From the NCBI GenBank assembly GCA_014904845.1, contig MU119269.1, positions 62,001 to 126,000 of the forward strand: a stretch of DNA of 64,000 nucleotides. Direction: 5' to 3'. Source of the stretch: Acephala macrosclerotiorum. Lineage: Eukaryota > Ascomycota > Leotiomycetes > Helotiales > Mollisiaceae. Shown piece after piece: positions 36,707 to 49,131 of the stretch. The position numbers were made by a program, and so were the translations under genes. Each line of letters opens with the position of its first letter. Position 1 is the stretch's first letter. The notes below the pieces were generated by a model. It ran no database searches. It worked only from the letters and a program-made list of their open reading frames with translations, and was not told the origin of the DNA.

Positions 36707-37251
36707 CTACTTCTCGAGTCGAAGATGTGCAAGCTCAATGATGCTTCTGACCTCTCCAGTCCTGGCGGCCTCCTCGGTATCAAAAAGTGGTCGGCTCGCT
36801 AGAATGAGCTTCTCCCAGGTTTCATCCAGACATTCCTCTTCCTCCAAATAGTCTTGCCGGTATTGCTCGTCCCAAGGAAATGTCCCGAACCGGGGTTGGG
36901 GTAGCCTCATCAAGGTGTCGCGTTTGAAATTAGCGTTGTTTTCACTGAGTGCTCCCCATTCCTTCTGTTCCGCAGTACTATTTGGGAGCGTACCCCAGAC
37001 ATCCTTGCTCCATACAAGATCAACCGTGAAGGCACGAATTAGCGAGCCTTTGCTGGTCAGATTGTATGCCAATCCGATGTCCATGACGCGCGCCGTTTTA
37101 TAGTCTCTCTCAATTCCGTAATGATTTCTAAAATCATTTCGCACAAGGTCCATGCAATGATTTTGGTAAGACGGTGCCTTGAGAAAACTGCCTGAGGCCC
37201 AAGTTTCTTGACCAAAAGTTGAAGTATTTAAGCTGGTACCTTTGACATCCA
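36707..37251 (-). pseudogene. BTB/POZ paralogue 5, C-terminal part (split gene)
   Basis: Minus-strand frame with FLKAPSYQNHCMDLVRNDF, LAYNLTSKGSLIRAF, GTFPWDEQYRQDYLEEE and LDETWEKLILAS, ending at TGA 36707-36709. This is the family's second half. The sequence TGGATGTCAAAGG at its left margin recurs at 38420-38432, the inner edge of the N-terminal half. Joining at that 13-mer gives a continuous frame …SFLDVKGTSLNTS…, so one gene was split by the insert 37252-38419. Confidence 0.75.
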
Positions 37252-38419
37252 CAACCTTCCTATACAATATTCTAAAAATTTTGAAATCTGCGTTTTTAGC
37301 GGTTTACGTCGAAGAATTGATGGCGGAATAATTGTTTTATATTTTGGATTATTTACAGACTAGAGAGAAGGTTCACAGACAACAAATCGACGATTACGTT
37401 GCCGGCGTTGGTTTACCGGAGCTCAAATCGATAAAAAAAAAACTATTTTTTTTAAAGCGAGAAACAGGAAAAGTGCTCTATGCAAAATTTAGTACTCAAA
37501 TTAAGTCTCTAAAGAAAAATTCTCTGTATATTACTTAGTACCGAGTATTGTTTTAGACTCAAGAGAATATATTTACATCTTTTAAATTTATTTTTAATCG
37601 GAGTTATTTCTCGGGGCTCAAAATTAAGCACGTCGTTGATCTCGATTATTATTATAACAATTATATTTTCGATACTATCGACGATTTTCGATTAGGGGTA
37701 TTTGCTCGGTTTGAGAGAGAGAAAGAAGAAAGGGATAGTAAAGACTTTGAAAATAGAAGGCTTTAGGCAATTATAAGGAGGGCGTGAGTTATAGGAAGAG
37801 GGGCCGGATTTTCGGGATTTTTGAGAGGGCCGTTGCTAGCGAATCGATTGAAGTGCTTGTTACACTATTGAGGACTAGTAGGGGAGGGATTAATCTGTAA
37901 AGAGGGAAAGGTAGAGGCTTGTTAAACACGTTAGAGGGAAGAGAAGATTGGATGCTTATTGCGTTTTTGCGACAAAATAAACTGTAGCGCCACGATAACG
38001 GCTTTGAAACTAGCAGAGGAGGGACTTGGAGGCGGAGCAGAGGCTATTATGTGATGCGTTGAATCGATTGTAAGTCTATTGGGTGAGTTCGGCAGAGACT
38101 AGCGCTGATAGTTGATTAAATTCCCGGTATTGGATAAATGTTGAAAGTCCTTCGAGTCTTTTTTCGGGTTAACAGGGGCAATTTTTTATAGAGAAGATCA
38201 AGGCAAGAAAAAAGGATTTTAATCGAGATCGGGAGATTTAATTATGCTCGAAGAGTACAGTTTGTAATATTAGTTCAATTTTTCCTTAGACTAGTAGGTT
38301 TTTGTATTCGATTAGCAAGTGTATATAGACGTGTATACTATAAAAAGGCAGCTAGCGACGGTCCCGACAATCCCATTGCCTAACGGCAGACACAGACTTA
38401 AAATGAATTCCATTCCATT
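37252..38419. mobile_element. Unclassified 1.17 kb insert with 13-bp target duplication
   Basis: Inserted in BTB paralogue 5 between two exact copies of CCTTTGACATCCA (37239-37251 and 38420-38432). I find no terminal inverted repeats, no LTRs and no clean poly-A tail. Composition is intermediate, with runs of CpG-containing AT-rich sequence. A 68-residue plus-strand frame (37332-37538; YLQTREKVHRQQIDDYV, VGLPELKSIKKKL) is the longest and unrecognised. A TATAAAAAGG motif occurs at about 38339. A long duplication without inverted repeats suggests a non-LTR retrotransposition product or a SINE-like unit, but this is inference. Confidence 0.6.
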
Positions 38420-38828
38420 CCTTTGACATCCAAGAACGAACCACCGTACAACCAAGCATGGAAGTCGGCAAAGATAGCTACTTTGAAATCTAGCTCGAAC
38501 TTTTTGTCTTCTTCCGCGCCCTAGAATCGATCTCTAAAGTAACTTGAGTGGAGTGCGAGGAGGTCTTTGTGCACCGTGAAACCTTGCTTGTCTTTCCCCA
38601 CGAATACATAGATTATCTCACTCCCAATAATAATCCTTCGCATGTGAGATTTGCATTGTGAATGAATGTTTGGAATGATAGTATGAACTCACCTTTGCAT
38701 GATTGATAAATGATGCTCTTGTTTTGCTTGACTTTCACAATCAATCGGGCTTCGATGTTGTGGGCATTCGCAATGGTGAACGGCATCGGTGGCCTCTTTC
38801 TTCTTTGGCGCCGTCTTGTTCTTGGCAT
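38420..38828 (-). pseudogene. BTB/POZ paralogue 5, N-terminal part (split gene)
   Basis: Exon 1 includes NKTAPKKKEATDAVHHCECPQH and DCESQAKQEHHLSIMQ, the same C-x-C-x2-H-x5-C leader and HLSI ending as the intact paralogue. It ends at a GTGAGT donor near 38693. After an intron of about 55 bp, exon 2 has IIIGSEIIYVFVGKDKQGF, VHKDLLALHSSYFRDRF, then TAG, and FADFHAWLYGGSFLDVKG up to the insert. The ATG at 38826-38828 is one base out of frame with the leader, so a one-base deletion probably occurred after it. Partner of 36707-37251. Confidence 0.7.
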
Positions 38829-38949
38829 ATTTGATTTGTTCCGTTTGTTGAAGGGGAACTGACTTCGATCTCTGAAGAGGGTGCCTGTGAAGGTGCAAAA
38901 GGCCCAAGAGGTTGATTGATTGCCAGAGTTGGCTCCTAGATTAGCGGCC

Positions 38950-39275
38950 AAGTCTGATAATCAAGCAGGAAGAGCGAAGTTGACTTCGTAATAAAAGCTA
39001 GCGAGGAACCAGGCAGGTGGCCCCTGAAGAGTCATGTGACACTTCCTGAGCTACTGAATTCGAGTCCTCTTGTCCCAATTTGGGATTTCGCTTCCCAGCA
39101 TTATCTTTTTTCACGTTCTAAAGAGCAAAATCGATTGAGAAGCACCAATATCATCTTCAAGGTGAGCATCATACTTTGGGGCCCACATGTGATCTCTACT
39201 CTAGCAGCCTGAGGCAATGGGTACTTGAAACAGTTCAACCGCCGAAGAGCCCAATCTTCTCAATTCCCAGAAATA
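38950..39275. other. Intergenic, nothing recognised
   Basis: Spacer of normal composition between the last BTB paralogue and the hypothetical gene at 39276-39849; no repeats or genes seen. Confidence 0.35.
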
Positions 39276-39849
39276 TCATCTTCCCATCAAATTCTTGGGT
39301 AATTTGAACCCGGCAAGCCCTCCCTGAGTCCTTGAGGTATTCAGCTCGTCATCGATTCTCCACCAAAGGGTTCGTCTTTCCTCTTTCCTCCTCTGAACGC
39401 GCCTCATAGTCCGGCGCACCTTAGACATCCATTTCGGTCGGCCCACCATGAGCACAACTTCCTCCTCAGCTACCTGCTCTACCATGCATAAGTTTCGCCG
39501 GTGCTTGAATTCGCCCTTAAAGCAAGGCCCTTCATCATCCATCTGCCGCCGCTGGCATCCCGCGCCGCGCCCGCGGGCTCTCACTCAACGCCACCTACGG
39601 AAACATGGTGAGCAAAGGTGCTGTTATTTGATCCAGAGCGAAAGCCAGACTCATCTGTGGCAATAAAATAGACAATATCATCTGAGATACACTCGACCAC
39701 CTCCATTTATTGATATCAACGATCACGTGTCTCTTCCAGCCCATCCTTATTCGAAGTCCAGAGTAATCATCAACGGTCTTGAGTTCCAAAGTCAATCTCA
39801 ATTCAAACCCTGCTATACCGGATGATTGTGTTATTTTCGGCAACTTCAT
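39276..39849 (-). CDS. Possible small hypothetical protein, multi-exon
   Basis: A plausible but unproven gene on the minus strand. It starts at ATG 39847-39849 with KLPKITQSSGIAGFELRLTL and ELKTVDDYSGLRIRMGWKR, then may splice near 39690 and 39600 (GTAGGTGG…GCGGCAG). It would then enter MDDEGPCFKGEFKHRRNLC and a very basic stretch (SKVRRTMRRVQRRKEERR), stopping at 39276-39278. I recognise no domain. Splice sites are my choice among several, so exact exons are uncertain. It could also be a relic. Confidence 0.3.
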
Positions 39850-39979
39850 GAAGAGCTTTTGTCGTCTTTTTTGTTGTTTTGATGTTGCATGTTAGGAGGG
39901 AGAAATTTCTGATTATGTTTGCGCTTAGCTAAACAGACTTCTTTTCGGAAGACACTATGGGGGAGTTCTGATTGAAGTT

Positions 39980-41433
39980 TCAATAATATGCAGGTGGTGG
40001 AGTCCTCCTCGACATAGAATTAGATCGCCCTAGGATACCCAGATGTCTCTCTGATCCAAGTCGCCAAGGAATGAATGGCAGTTGCTCGGAGTCCATCTGC
40101 TGTTCAGACTCTCCGTCATTTGTTGAATTTGACACAAATTTCATGCCGGAATAGACGTCAATGTTGATTGCTGTTTTGATTGTCTGAGAAAGTGAATGTG
40201 ATTAGCATTGGAGCTCAGCGTTCCTCATAGGATGTTCACCTACCTGTATCGGTCCATCGTCACCGTATGAGAATCCACCGGTAACCACAAGAAAGTGTTG
40301 TTGCATATGAGTGCATGTTGTGGAGCTAGGGGTTATATTCGGAACAAGACAGTCCTTCCAAAGACCACTGTCAAGCTCACCGCAAGGCTCATCTGAGCCG
40401 TGAAGCCCGATTTCGAGCTCAGTGAGGTTGATGAGTTCATGTAGCACTGGCCAAGATGTTGAGTTCGGCTCGACAGTGACATTGATCTCCGTTCGAAGAG
40501 TTAGAAGGAGTGTACGCAGGAGAATAGACGCGGATGATTGTGTCGCTCTCTGTTCCGCAAACGCAAAAACCTTTAGAGGCAAAGAGCCTTTGGTGTATAT
40601 GATTGCAGGTGAAGGTAGAGTTGCATCGAGCGTTACCATGGGGCTGTCCATATGTGTCACCGTCAATCGCAAAGGAGAAGTACTGGCACTCAAAGGTTGT
40701 TGAATTAAATATCGGCTGCCTCTGCTATGGACAGGTCGTAACATGGGTAGAGGTAGAGAGGGGTCTAGGGACACGAACTTGAGCTCTTGTTGTTCAGTGA
40801 CATCAGACTTGAACCGCCCTGGTCGCTCGATCTTTACTTTGAGGTAGTATTTCATTTCGCTTCTGGCTACATTGTTTGGTGCCTGTACTTTGAACGACGG
40901 AGGAAGAGTGGTATTGCAATGTGCGATCCAATCATTGGTATTATGGCAGGTTGAGAGTATGGGAAAACGAGCTTGGAACGGGAAGGTCTTTGTGCCCTTG
41001 GTCAAGGAGAAGCCTTTCGGAGATATTGGGATGTCATGAGGCGGGAATAGGATGAGGGAAATCTCGAACAACTAAGTTCATTGTCCTGTAAGCTATAAGA
41101 CGCCAGAGCTAACAATGGTGAAGTTGCAGGAAGGCCACACCTTGTGATTGTCAACAGCTTCCAGGGTAGCATCTAGAGGATTGGTTGTAGCTGCGACTAC
41201 ACAACAGAGGAGGCTCCCTGCGAAGAAGCAATTAGAGAGATTTCAAGGATCCATGGTTGCTGAGCCGAAGTGGTCTGTAAGGAAAATAACATACCTGAAA
41301 GTTCACGTGTGATCCTCGATACTGCATCGACCCGCTGCAGGTGGAGATGGACAGTTCCACTCACGTAATCCGTAGAGGTAAATGGAGGTTCATGGTCTCC
41401 AATCGGTCGATCCAACTGAATGGCAACCTTCAT
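39980..41433 (-). CDS. Arrestin-domain protein
   Basis: Four exons (41433-41295, 41217-41141, 41071-40244, 40183-39980) with 77, 69 and 60 bp introns; 1248 nt, 415 residues, all phases consistent. The start MKVAIQLDRPIGDHEPPFTS, then DYVSGTVHLHLQRVDAVSRI and later FEISLILFPPHDIP, are typical of the fungal arrestin N-domain. The protein continues with FPFQARFPI and SFKVQ, an arrestin C-like domain, and ends in a Ser/Arg/Pro tail (RTPPPAYY). Alpha-arrestins act in the cytosol as adaptors linking membrane cargo to ubiquitin ligases of the Rsp5/Nedd4 type; the terminal PPPAYY resembles a PPxY ligase-binding motif. It is intact and close to a broken sulfate permease, but nothing shows a functional link. 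An upstream in-frame TTG is not used; the ATG at 41431-41433 was chosen. Confidence 0.8.
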
Positions 41434-42286
41434 GTCGGGCTTTGAGGCCAATGCTGTGGGGGCGTGTGCAGGTGGCAGGCAAGGCTTTTCATAAACTCGT
41501 CGATCCTCGCACCTGGAGCCTTCGACATTGACGCCGTGTATTGCTCTATTATAGCTTTTATGTTCTCGAGCTTTGGTTGTCTGATTTTGCTTTACAATCT
41601 CCGAGTCGCGTTAGTCGATTGGGCTATGTGCCTTTGCCAGGCGAAGCGATCAAGTCTGGGCACGCTGGGCACGCTGGGCAGGCTAGGCGAGTGACCGTCA
41701 CGGAGAGCCCACGAATTGAATGAGCTCCCAAGCAACGCGATTCCAGAGCTGGTTCAGACTCTTAGTTAACGGATGATGCATCATGCAACAAAGTCCATAT
41801 GAAGTTTGCGGTCGTTGGAGGTGCAATGAGAGGCGATATCAAGGTACGTGATTGGTCAGCAGACGCGCCAAATTTGAGGGTGTTGTCGAGCGTGACCGAC
41901 GACTCTCATCGTGGCATGACAATATTTACCAAGCCCTTGGTACAAAGGCGTAAGATCTAGTGTCGATTGCCTCATATCTAGTACGCTTAGTACGTTTATT
42001 CACTGTATTCTGGGTGGCTATTTGTTAACCTAAAATCTTGGCACTGTGACATTGGAACGGACATCACCACTTTTCCACTACCATGCATCGGGATTTCTCC
42101 ATATGAGCAGAAATTCTCTGTGCCCAGACGGCGCGCTCTGGAAAGAAAAACGAAAGCGTAGCCCCCGCTTTTAGTCCAGATGATTGGCTCCATGGGGGTT
42201 AGATGGTGTTAATCTACCACCTGCAATTGCCATCCCGTGGGGACGTACTTATAAGTAGAGCCCGATGTTGACTGCAATATGTCCGC
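41434..42286. other. Divergent intergenic region
   Basis: Lies between the minus-strand arrestin gene and the plus-strand sulfate permease and should hold both promoters. A short tandem GGGCACGCT repeat occurs at 41659-41675. No gene recognised; I cannot place promoter elements with confidence. Confidence 0.4.
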
Positions 42287-43036
42287 ATGAATACAGCAGC
42301 TACCAAAACTGGGAAGATTCTCTGCAGCATGGCATCAACTAGCAATAAGATTGGTTATACCTTGGCAAAAGGGCTTTTGATCAGTCTTGACTACCGACAA
42401 GATGCCGCCGAGGAGCGTGCCAGAAGACAATCCATAACTTCAGGATCGAGCATCGAGAGCTATGTCGAGAAAGAGCCCACCGCAGCTGAGTGGTTGAAAG
42501 AAATTGCTCCCACTGGCTATAGCGTGAAGACTTATTTCAAGCAACTTTTTCTATTTCTTGCATGGATCACCTGATATAATCTCTAATGGCTCATGGGAGA
42601 TCTCATTGCAGGTCAATTTCTAAACTCCAATTCTATTGCTCGCGCTGACGCACAATAGGCCTTACAGTTGGAGTCGTTGTGGTCCCGCAGGGCATGACCT
42701 ATGCTTTGCTTGCAAAACTTCCTCCCGAGTATGGCTTATACACTTCTTTCGTCGGCTTCATTCTGTATTGGGCATTCGCTACTTCGAAGGACATCACACT
42801 TGGAGTGAGTAGCTTCATTTCAAGAGGAAAGATCGAATCAAGCTAAGCAGCGACCAGACCGTCGCAGTCATGTCCACCCTAGTAGGAAACATCGTCATCA
42901 AGGTCCAGGACAAGCATGCCGATATTCCAGCTGAAGAAATCGCAAGAACTCTGGCCTTGATCTCAGGATGTATGGTACTTTTCATTGGCCTTGCCAGAAT
43001 TGGTTAGATCGTGGAATGGATTTCTCTAACTATTAC

Positions 43037-43285
43037 TATTAGAAAAACAGGTAAGATTCGAATGTGATTTACGTGAATAAAGCACGGCGGATACGGATTA
43101 CAAGGCTAATTGTATATAAGCTAATTTAATAATATTATATTTTATTGTATTTGCTTTTTTATTTAAAAAGAGAATACTTAATATATAGAATATTTAATGC
43201 GTCGTACGAAACGTAAATAATTTTATTGATTATATTAATGTATTTAATACGTAATTTAATATTTTGAATTACGCTTTTTGTAATA
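43037..43285. repeat. Left LTR of the sulfate-permease insertion
   Basis: 249 bp. Outer part (to about 43130) retains GC-containing words such as AGCACGGCGGATACGGATTACAAGG and a TATATAAG box. Inner part is heavily transition-mutated relative to the right LTR. Confidence 0.85.
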
Positions 43286-46200
43286 TTAATAAAAAATGCT
43301 ATACGACGCGCTAAATATTTAAAAAAGCGTAATTAAAAAATATTATAAAAAAATAAATTAAAAAAAGTAAATTTACGATATTATTATACGTAATACGTAA
43401 TTTAACTTCGCAATTTAGCGTCGTACGACGTTAACGAATATAAAAAAAGTTTTTTATTTTTTTTATTTTTTAATTTTTTTTTAATTTTAATAATAATAAT
43501 AATAATAATATAAATTTTTTTTTTTTTTTTTTAAATTTCGTATAATAAAAAATTAACGCGTTATTCGTACGATAAAATTTTCGTTTTTTATAACACTATC
43601 GTCGTTATTATTATTATTATTACGCTTTTTAATAAAAACTCGATTTTATATTATAATAATTTTATTAAAATATAATACATTTTTCGTATAAAATCGTATT
43701 ATATTTTAATAAATTATAATATATAAATCGTCGTACGTTAATATTTTTTTAATTTAATCGAAAAATATTATTATTATAAAATCGTATATTAAATATTTTT
43801 AATATAAATTTATTTTATTTTTTAAATATATTAAATTAATTAATTATTTTAATAAATATTATAATAATTATAAATAATACGATTATATTATTTGTTATTA
43901 TTTATTTTTTTCGTTTTTAAACGAAAAAAAAAATAATAATAAAAATATTTTAATTTTTTAATTTAAAACATTTATTATTAACGTATTTATACGACGAAAC
44001 TTTTTATTAAATATATAAAATAATTTAATCGTTTTAAATTAATCGAAATACGTATAATAATTTTTTTTTATTTGTAAATATAAATAATATTTCGTTTTAC
44101 GTTAAATTTTTTAAGTTTTGTATAAAAAATTTTTAAATAAAAATTTAAATATTTTTTTAATTTTTACGTAATATTTAAAACGAATATTTAAATCAAAAAA
44201 TTAAAAAAAAATTTAAATTAAATAATTAAATTAATAATTTTAATTTTTTTAATTTTTTATTTATATAATTTTTAAATAAATATAAATAATATTAATATAT
44301 TTTAAATTTTTAAAACAATTTTTATTTTTTTTTTTATTTAATTTAATTTTTAATTCGTATAATAATTTTATTAATATTTAAAAAAAAATTTAACGCTTTA
44401 TTTAATATTAATTATTAAATACTTTTTTTTAATTATATTTAATTTAATTAAATAATAATTATTTTAATTATATTATTAATTATTATTATTATATTTATTT
44501 TTTTAATTATATTATAAATTTTAAATATTAATACGTTTTTTGTAATACGTTTGTTTTTTATATTATTTTAATAAATTAAATTATTTTAAATCGTAAAAAT
44601 ATTTTTTTTATATAATTTATTTACGATAATAATTTTGTATTTAATTTAAAAATTTAAATTTTTATTATTTATAAATAAATTATTTATAAAAACGAAAAAT
44701 TTTATATAATAAAAATTAATTAAAATATATTTAAATTTTTTTTTTAAATTATTTAATTATTATTTTAAACGCTTATTTAAAGTTATAATTTTTACGTTTA
44801 TAAATTTTTAATATTAAATAATTACACTTAAATTAAATATTATTTTTAATTAATAAATCGTTATTAAATACGCGTTATAAGTTTATTATTTTTAATATTT
44901 TTTTATATAAATATTAAATTATAAATTTATAAATTATAAATTTTTTTTTTTTATTTTTTTAAACGAATATAATTTCGGTTTTTTTTAATAAAATATTATA
45001 TAAAAGCACTTTAATTAGTTTTGTAATAAATTAAAAAAATTTTAATTTTTAATTTTTTAATTTAATAAAATTTTTATTTTTTAAAATTAATATATTATTT
45101 ATTTATATTTTTATAATTTTAAACGCGTTTTTTAAAGTTATAATTATTAAATATAAATTGTATATTGAAATTTTTATTTTAAATTTAATTTAATAATATT
45201 TATTATACGTTATTTATTAATATATTTTTATTTTTAATATTTTATATAACAATTTTTGTATGATTATTATTATATTTTTTTAAAAACGTAAATTAAAATT
45301 AAGCGATTTAAAAATATTATAAATTGTATATACGTTTAAATTATATTTTAATTAAAAAGTTTAATTTTTTATTATACAAAAAATAAAATTAAAATTAAAA
45401 TTAATTATTAGTTCGCTTTTTAAATCGTTAATAATTACGTAAAAATAATTTTTTTGTTTTTATTATTATATATTTAAATAACGAGTTTTAATTTTTTATA
45501 TAAATAATTTATTAATTTTTTTTTAATTTTATTTATAAATTAAAAATTAAAAATGTGTTTTTAATAAATAATAAAATTATATTATACAAATTTAAAAACT
45601 TTTTTTATAATTAAATTATTAATTTTTTATTTTTATAATTTTTAAAATAATTATTTTAAAATTAAAATTATTTTTTATTTTTTTAAATTTTTTTTTTTTT
45701 TATTATAAATATTATTAAAATTTATTATTTTTTTTATATAATAATTATAAATTAATTATAAATTTTTTTAATATTATTAATATAAGCTTTATATTGTCGT
45801 ACGTTTTAACGTAAAATAATTATTATTAATTTTATCGTATAAAATTAATTTTTAATATTTTTATTTTCAAATTAATTATTAATTTATTAATAATTATTTT
45901 AATTTTTTTTTAATAATTTTTTTATTAATAAATAATAATTTATATAATTTTATTTTATTTTATTTTTTTATTATATCCGTATATTTAATTATAATAATAA
46001 TATTAAAATATTAATTATATAAAGTTTATTTTTTATAATAAAAATATTTCGTATTTATTATTTTATATTTAATTATTATATTTTATTTATTATTATATAA
46101 ATAGTTTTTGTTTTTTTTATTATAAATAAAAATAAAAAAAATTAAAATTAATTTATTTAATTTAATAAAATCGTTTACGATTTTTATAATTATTTATAAA

Positions 46201-48882
46201 ATTAATTTTTTATTTAATTATTCGTTTTTTAATTTTTATTAAAAAAATTTATACGAACGTTATAAAAGTATATAATATTTTTTGATTTTATTAATATTAT
46301 TATAAATTTTTATAAGTATTTTTTTAACGTTAATTATTATTATATAAATTTTTTTTTAAAATTTAATAAATTTTAATATATATTAATTTAATACGTATAA
46401 AAAGTATTTTAAATTATTTTTATCGATTTATTTTTTAAAAATTATACGATAATAAATATTATTATTTTATTAATTATTTAAAATATTAATTTTTTATTTA
46501 AATAAAATACGTTTATTAATATAAAATAATTAAAATTATAATTATTTTTTAAATTAAATTTAAATTGTTTAAACGATTTTAAATAAAATTAATATTTTTT
46601 ATAAAATTTTATAAAACGTTTAATTATTTTTAATTCGATATTATTATATTTAATTCGTACAAAAAAATATTTAAATCGTTAATATAATTAATAAAGTTTA
46701 ATATTAATTAAATAATTATATATTATAATTTTTTTTATATAATTTAAAAATATTTATAAATAATTTTATTTTCGTATAATAAAAATAAAACGTTTTTTAA
46801 ATTATCAAATTTAATTTTTATATAATTTATATTTTATATATAAATAAAAATAATATATTTTTTAAAATAATATAAAACGTAATTCGTTTAAATAACATTT
46901 TAATTTTTATTGTTTTTTTTATAATAATTATTTTTTTTTTAAAATAAATTTAATAATTTTTAATTATTATATAATTTAATTAGATTATAATATTTTATTA
47001 TTATAATATTAAAAATTAAAATTTTTTAATAATCGAAATTTTAATTATATTAATATTTAATATAATTTTTTAAAATACGTTTAATAAATAGCGATTTTAA
47101 ACGTAAAATTTAATATTTCGTATAATTAATTAAATATATTATTTTGAATTAAAATATAAATTATTATTTAATTATTTAAAATTAAAATAATTTTTAATTT
47201 ATTTGTTTCGTTTAATTTAATAATAAAATTATTATATATGATTTTTTTAATAATTAAAAATATTATTTATTATTTTAAAAAAAAAAATATATATTTTAAT
47301 TTCGTTTTTATTTAATAATTTTTTATATTTTATTAAAAATTATTATATTTTTTTTTTAAATATTTTTAATTTTATAATAAATTAATTTTTAAATTATTTA
47401 TACGTTTTTATACGTTTCGCGTTTATATATTAATTAAATTAATATTTCGATTTTTTATAAATATAATATTTTTTTTATAAAAATTTTTTTAAAATTTATT
47501 TTTATTTTTATAAGCGTTTATACGAAATAAATAGCGGTTTTTTAATTTTTTATACGTACGATTTATTTAATATTATTCGAATTATTATTAATTTAAATTT
47601 TATTAATAAAATATAAACAATTTTTTAATTCGTATAACGATTTTAATTATAAATTTTAAATTAACGTATAATTTTTTAAACGTTAAAATAAATTTAAATA
47701 ACGCGTAATTATATTTTTTAATATTTTTATACGTATTAAATATTTAATTTTAAAAATTATATTTATTTTAATATTATTATAATAATTTTTATTATATTAT
47801 ATAAAATTTATTTAATATAATTTTTAAATATTTAAATTTAAATTTATTTAAATTTTTAATAATCGTATTATATAATATAATTTTTTATTATTTAATTAAA
47901 TATTTTTAATAATTTTTTTTATTTTAAAATAAGTTTTAATTATTTTAATTATTATTTAAAATTTATATATTTTTTTAATAATTTTTTTATAATAAAATTT
48001 TCATATTTATTTTTTAAATATTATTAAAAATATTATATAAAATTAAATTTTTTTAATTTTAATTTTTTTATATAAATTAAAAAAAATTTAAAATTTAATA
48101 TTTAAAATATTATATTACTTTTTTTTGTATTTTATTTTATTTTTATATATTTTTATTAAATTTGTAAATAATTTTAATAAGCGTAAAATATTATATAAAA
48201 TAATTAAAATTATTCGTACGAAAAATAAATTAAAAATATAATTAATAAAATAATCGTAATATTTCGTTTTAAAATAATAAAAAGTTTGTATAATTATTAA
48301 ATTTTAATTTAATTATAAATTTAAATAATAATATTTTTAATATTATCGTACGAATTTTTTTATTAAATAAATATTATTTTAATTAAAATTAATTATTAAA
48401 CTTTTTTATATAAATTTAAATTTTTTATTTATTTATTAATATAATTTTTTTTTTAAAATATTATTAAAAGATTTTCGTATAAAAATTTAATTTTAATTAA
48501 ATTTTAATTTATACGCTATAAATAATTAAATACGTATAAATTAATTTAAATATTTTATAATTTATTATATTTTAAATTTTTTTTATTTATTTTTTAAAAA
48601 CTTTTTAAAATTTATTTTATATACTTTTATTTTAATATTTATATATTAATTAATTTATTAATAAAAAAACAAAATAAATATTAATACGAAATTTTATTTT
48701 ATTTTTTTTTATCGTATAATTAAATTTTTTTTTTTTTAAATTTTTTTTATTAAAATAAAATTATATTTAAAAATAAAAAATAATATTTTTATATAATAAT
48801 TTAATTAATTAATTATATAACGATATATTTATACGATTAAAAAAAGTTTTAATTATTTTATAATTTTATAATTATTAATTAA

Positions 48883-49131
48883 TATTAAAAAAATAAATAA
48901 AATTCGAATATAATTTACGTAAATAAAGTACGATAAATACGAATTACAAAACTAATTATATATAAACTAATTTAATAATATTATATTTTATTATATTTAC
49001 TTTTTTATTTAAAGAAAGAATACTTAATATATAAAATATCTAGTGCGTCGTACGAGACGCAGATAGTTTCATCGATTGCGCTAGCGCACTCGACACGTGA
49101 TCTGGCATCTCGAACCACGCTCCTCGCGACA
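48883..49131. repeat. Right LTR of the sulfate-permease insertion
   Basis: 249 bp. Inner half is AT-converted. The outer 90 or so bases (from about 49041) are essentially unmutated and preserve GACACGTGATCTGGCATCTC, the state from which the left LTR's 3' end can be derived by transitions alone. Confidence 0.85.

Larger units (their letters stand above)
43037..49131. mobile_element. LTR retrotransposon, 6.1 kb, RIP-destroyed, in the sulfate permease
   Basis: Two 249-bp LTRs (43037-43285, 48883-49131) flanked by an exact ATTAC duplication at 43032-43036 and 49132-49136. The left LTR starts TATTAG (from TGTTAG by one G-to-A) and the right LTR ends GCGACA, giving TGT…ACA ends. Differences between the LTRs are almost entirely C/T or G/A. 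The interior is extremely AT-rich, with no readable protein, so superfamily and strand are unknown. The outermost parts of both LTRs are much less mutated than the inner parts. Confidence 0.85.

Noticed and set aside
43286..48882. Search for retrotransposon protein motifs in the interior of the second LTR element
   Set aside because: AT conversion is too complete; no frame or motif could be trusted, so family and orientation are left open.
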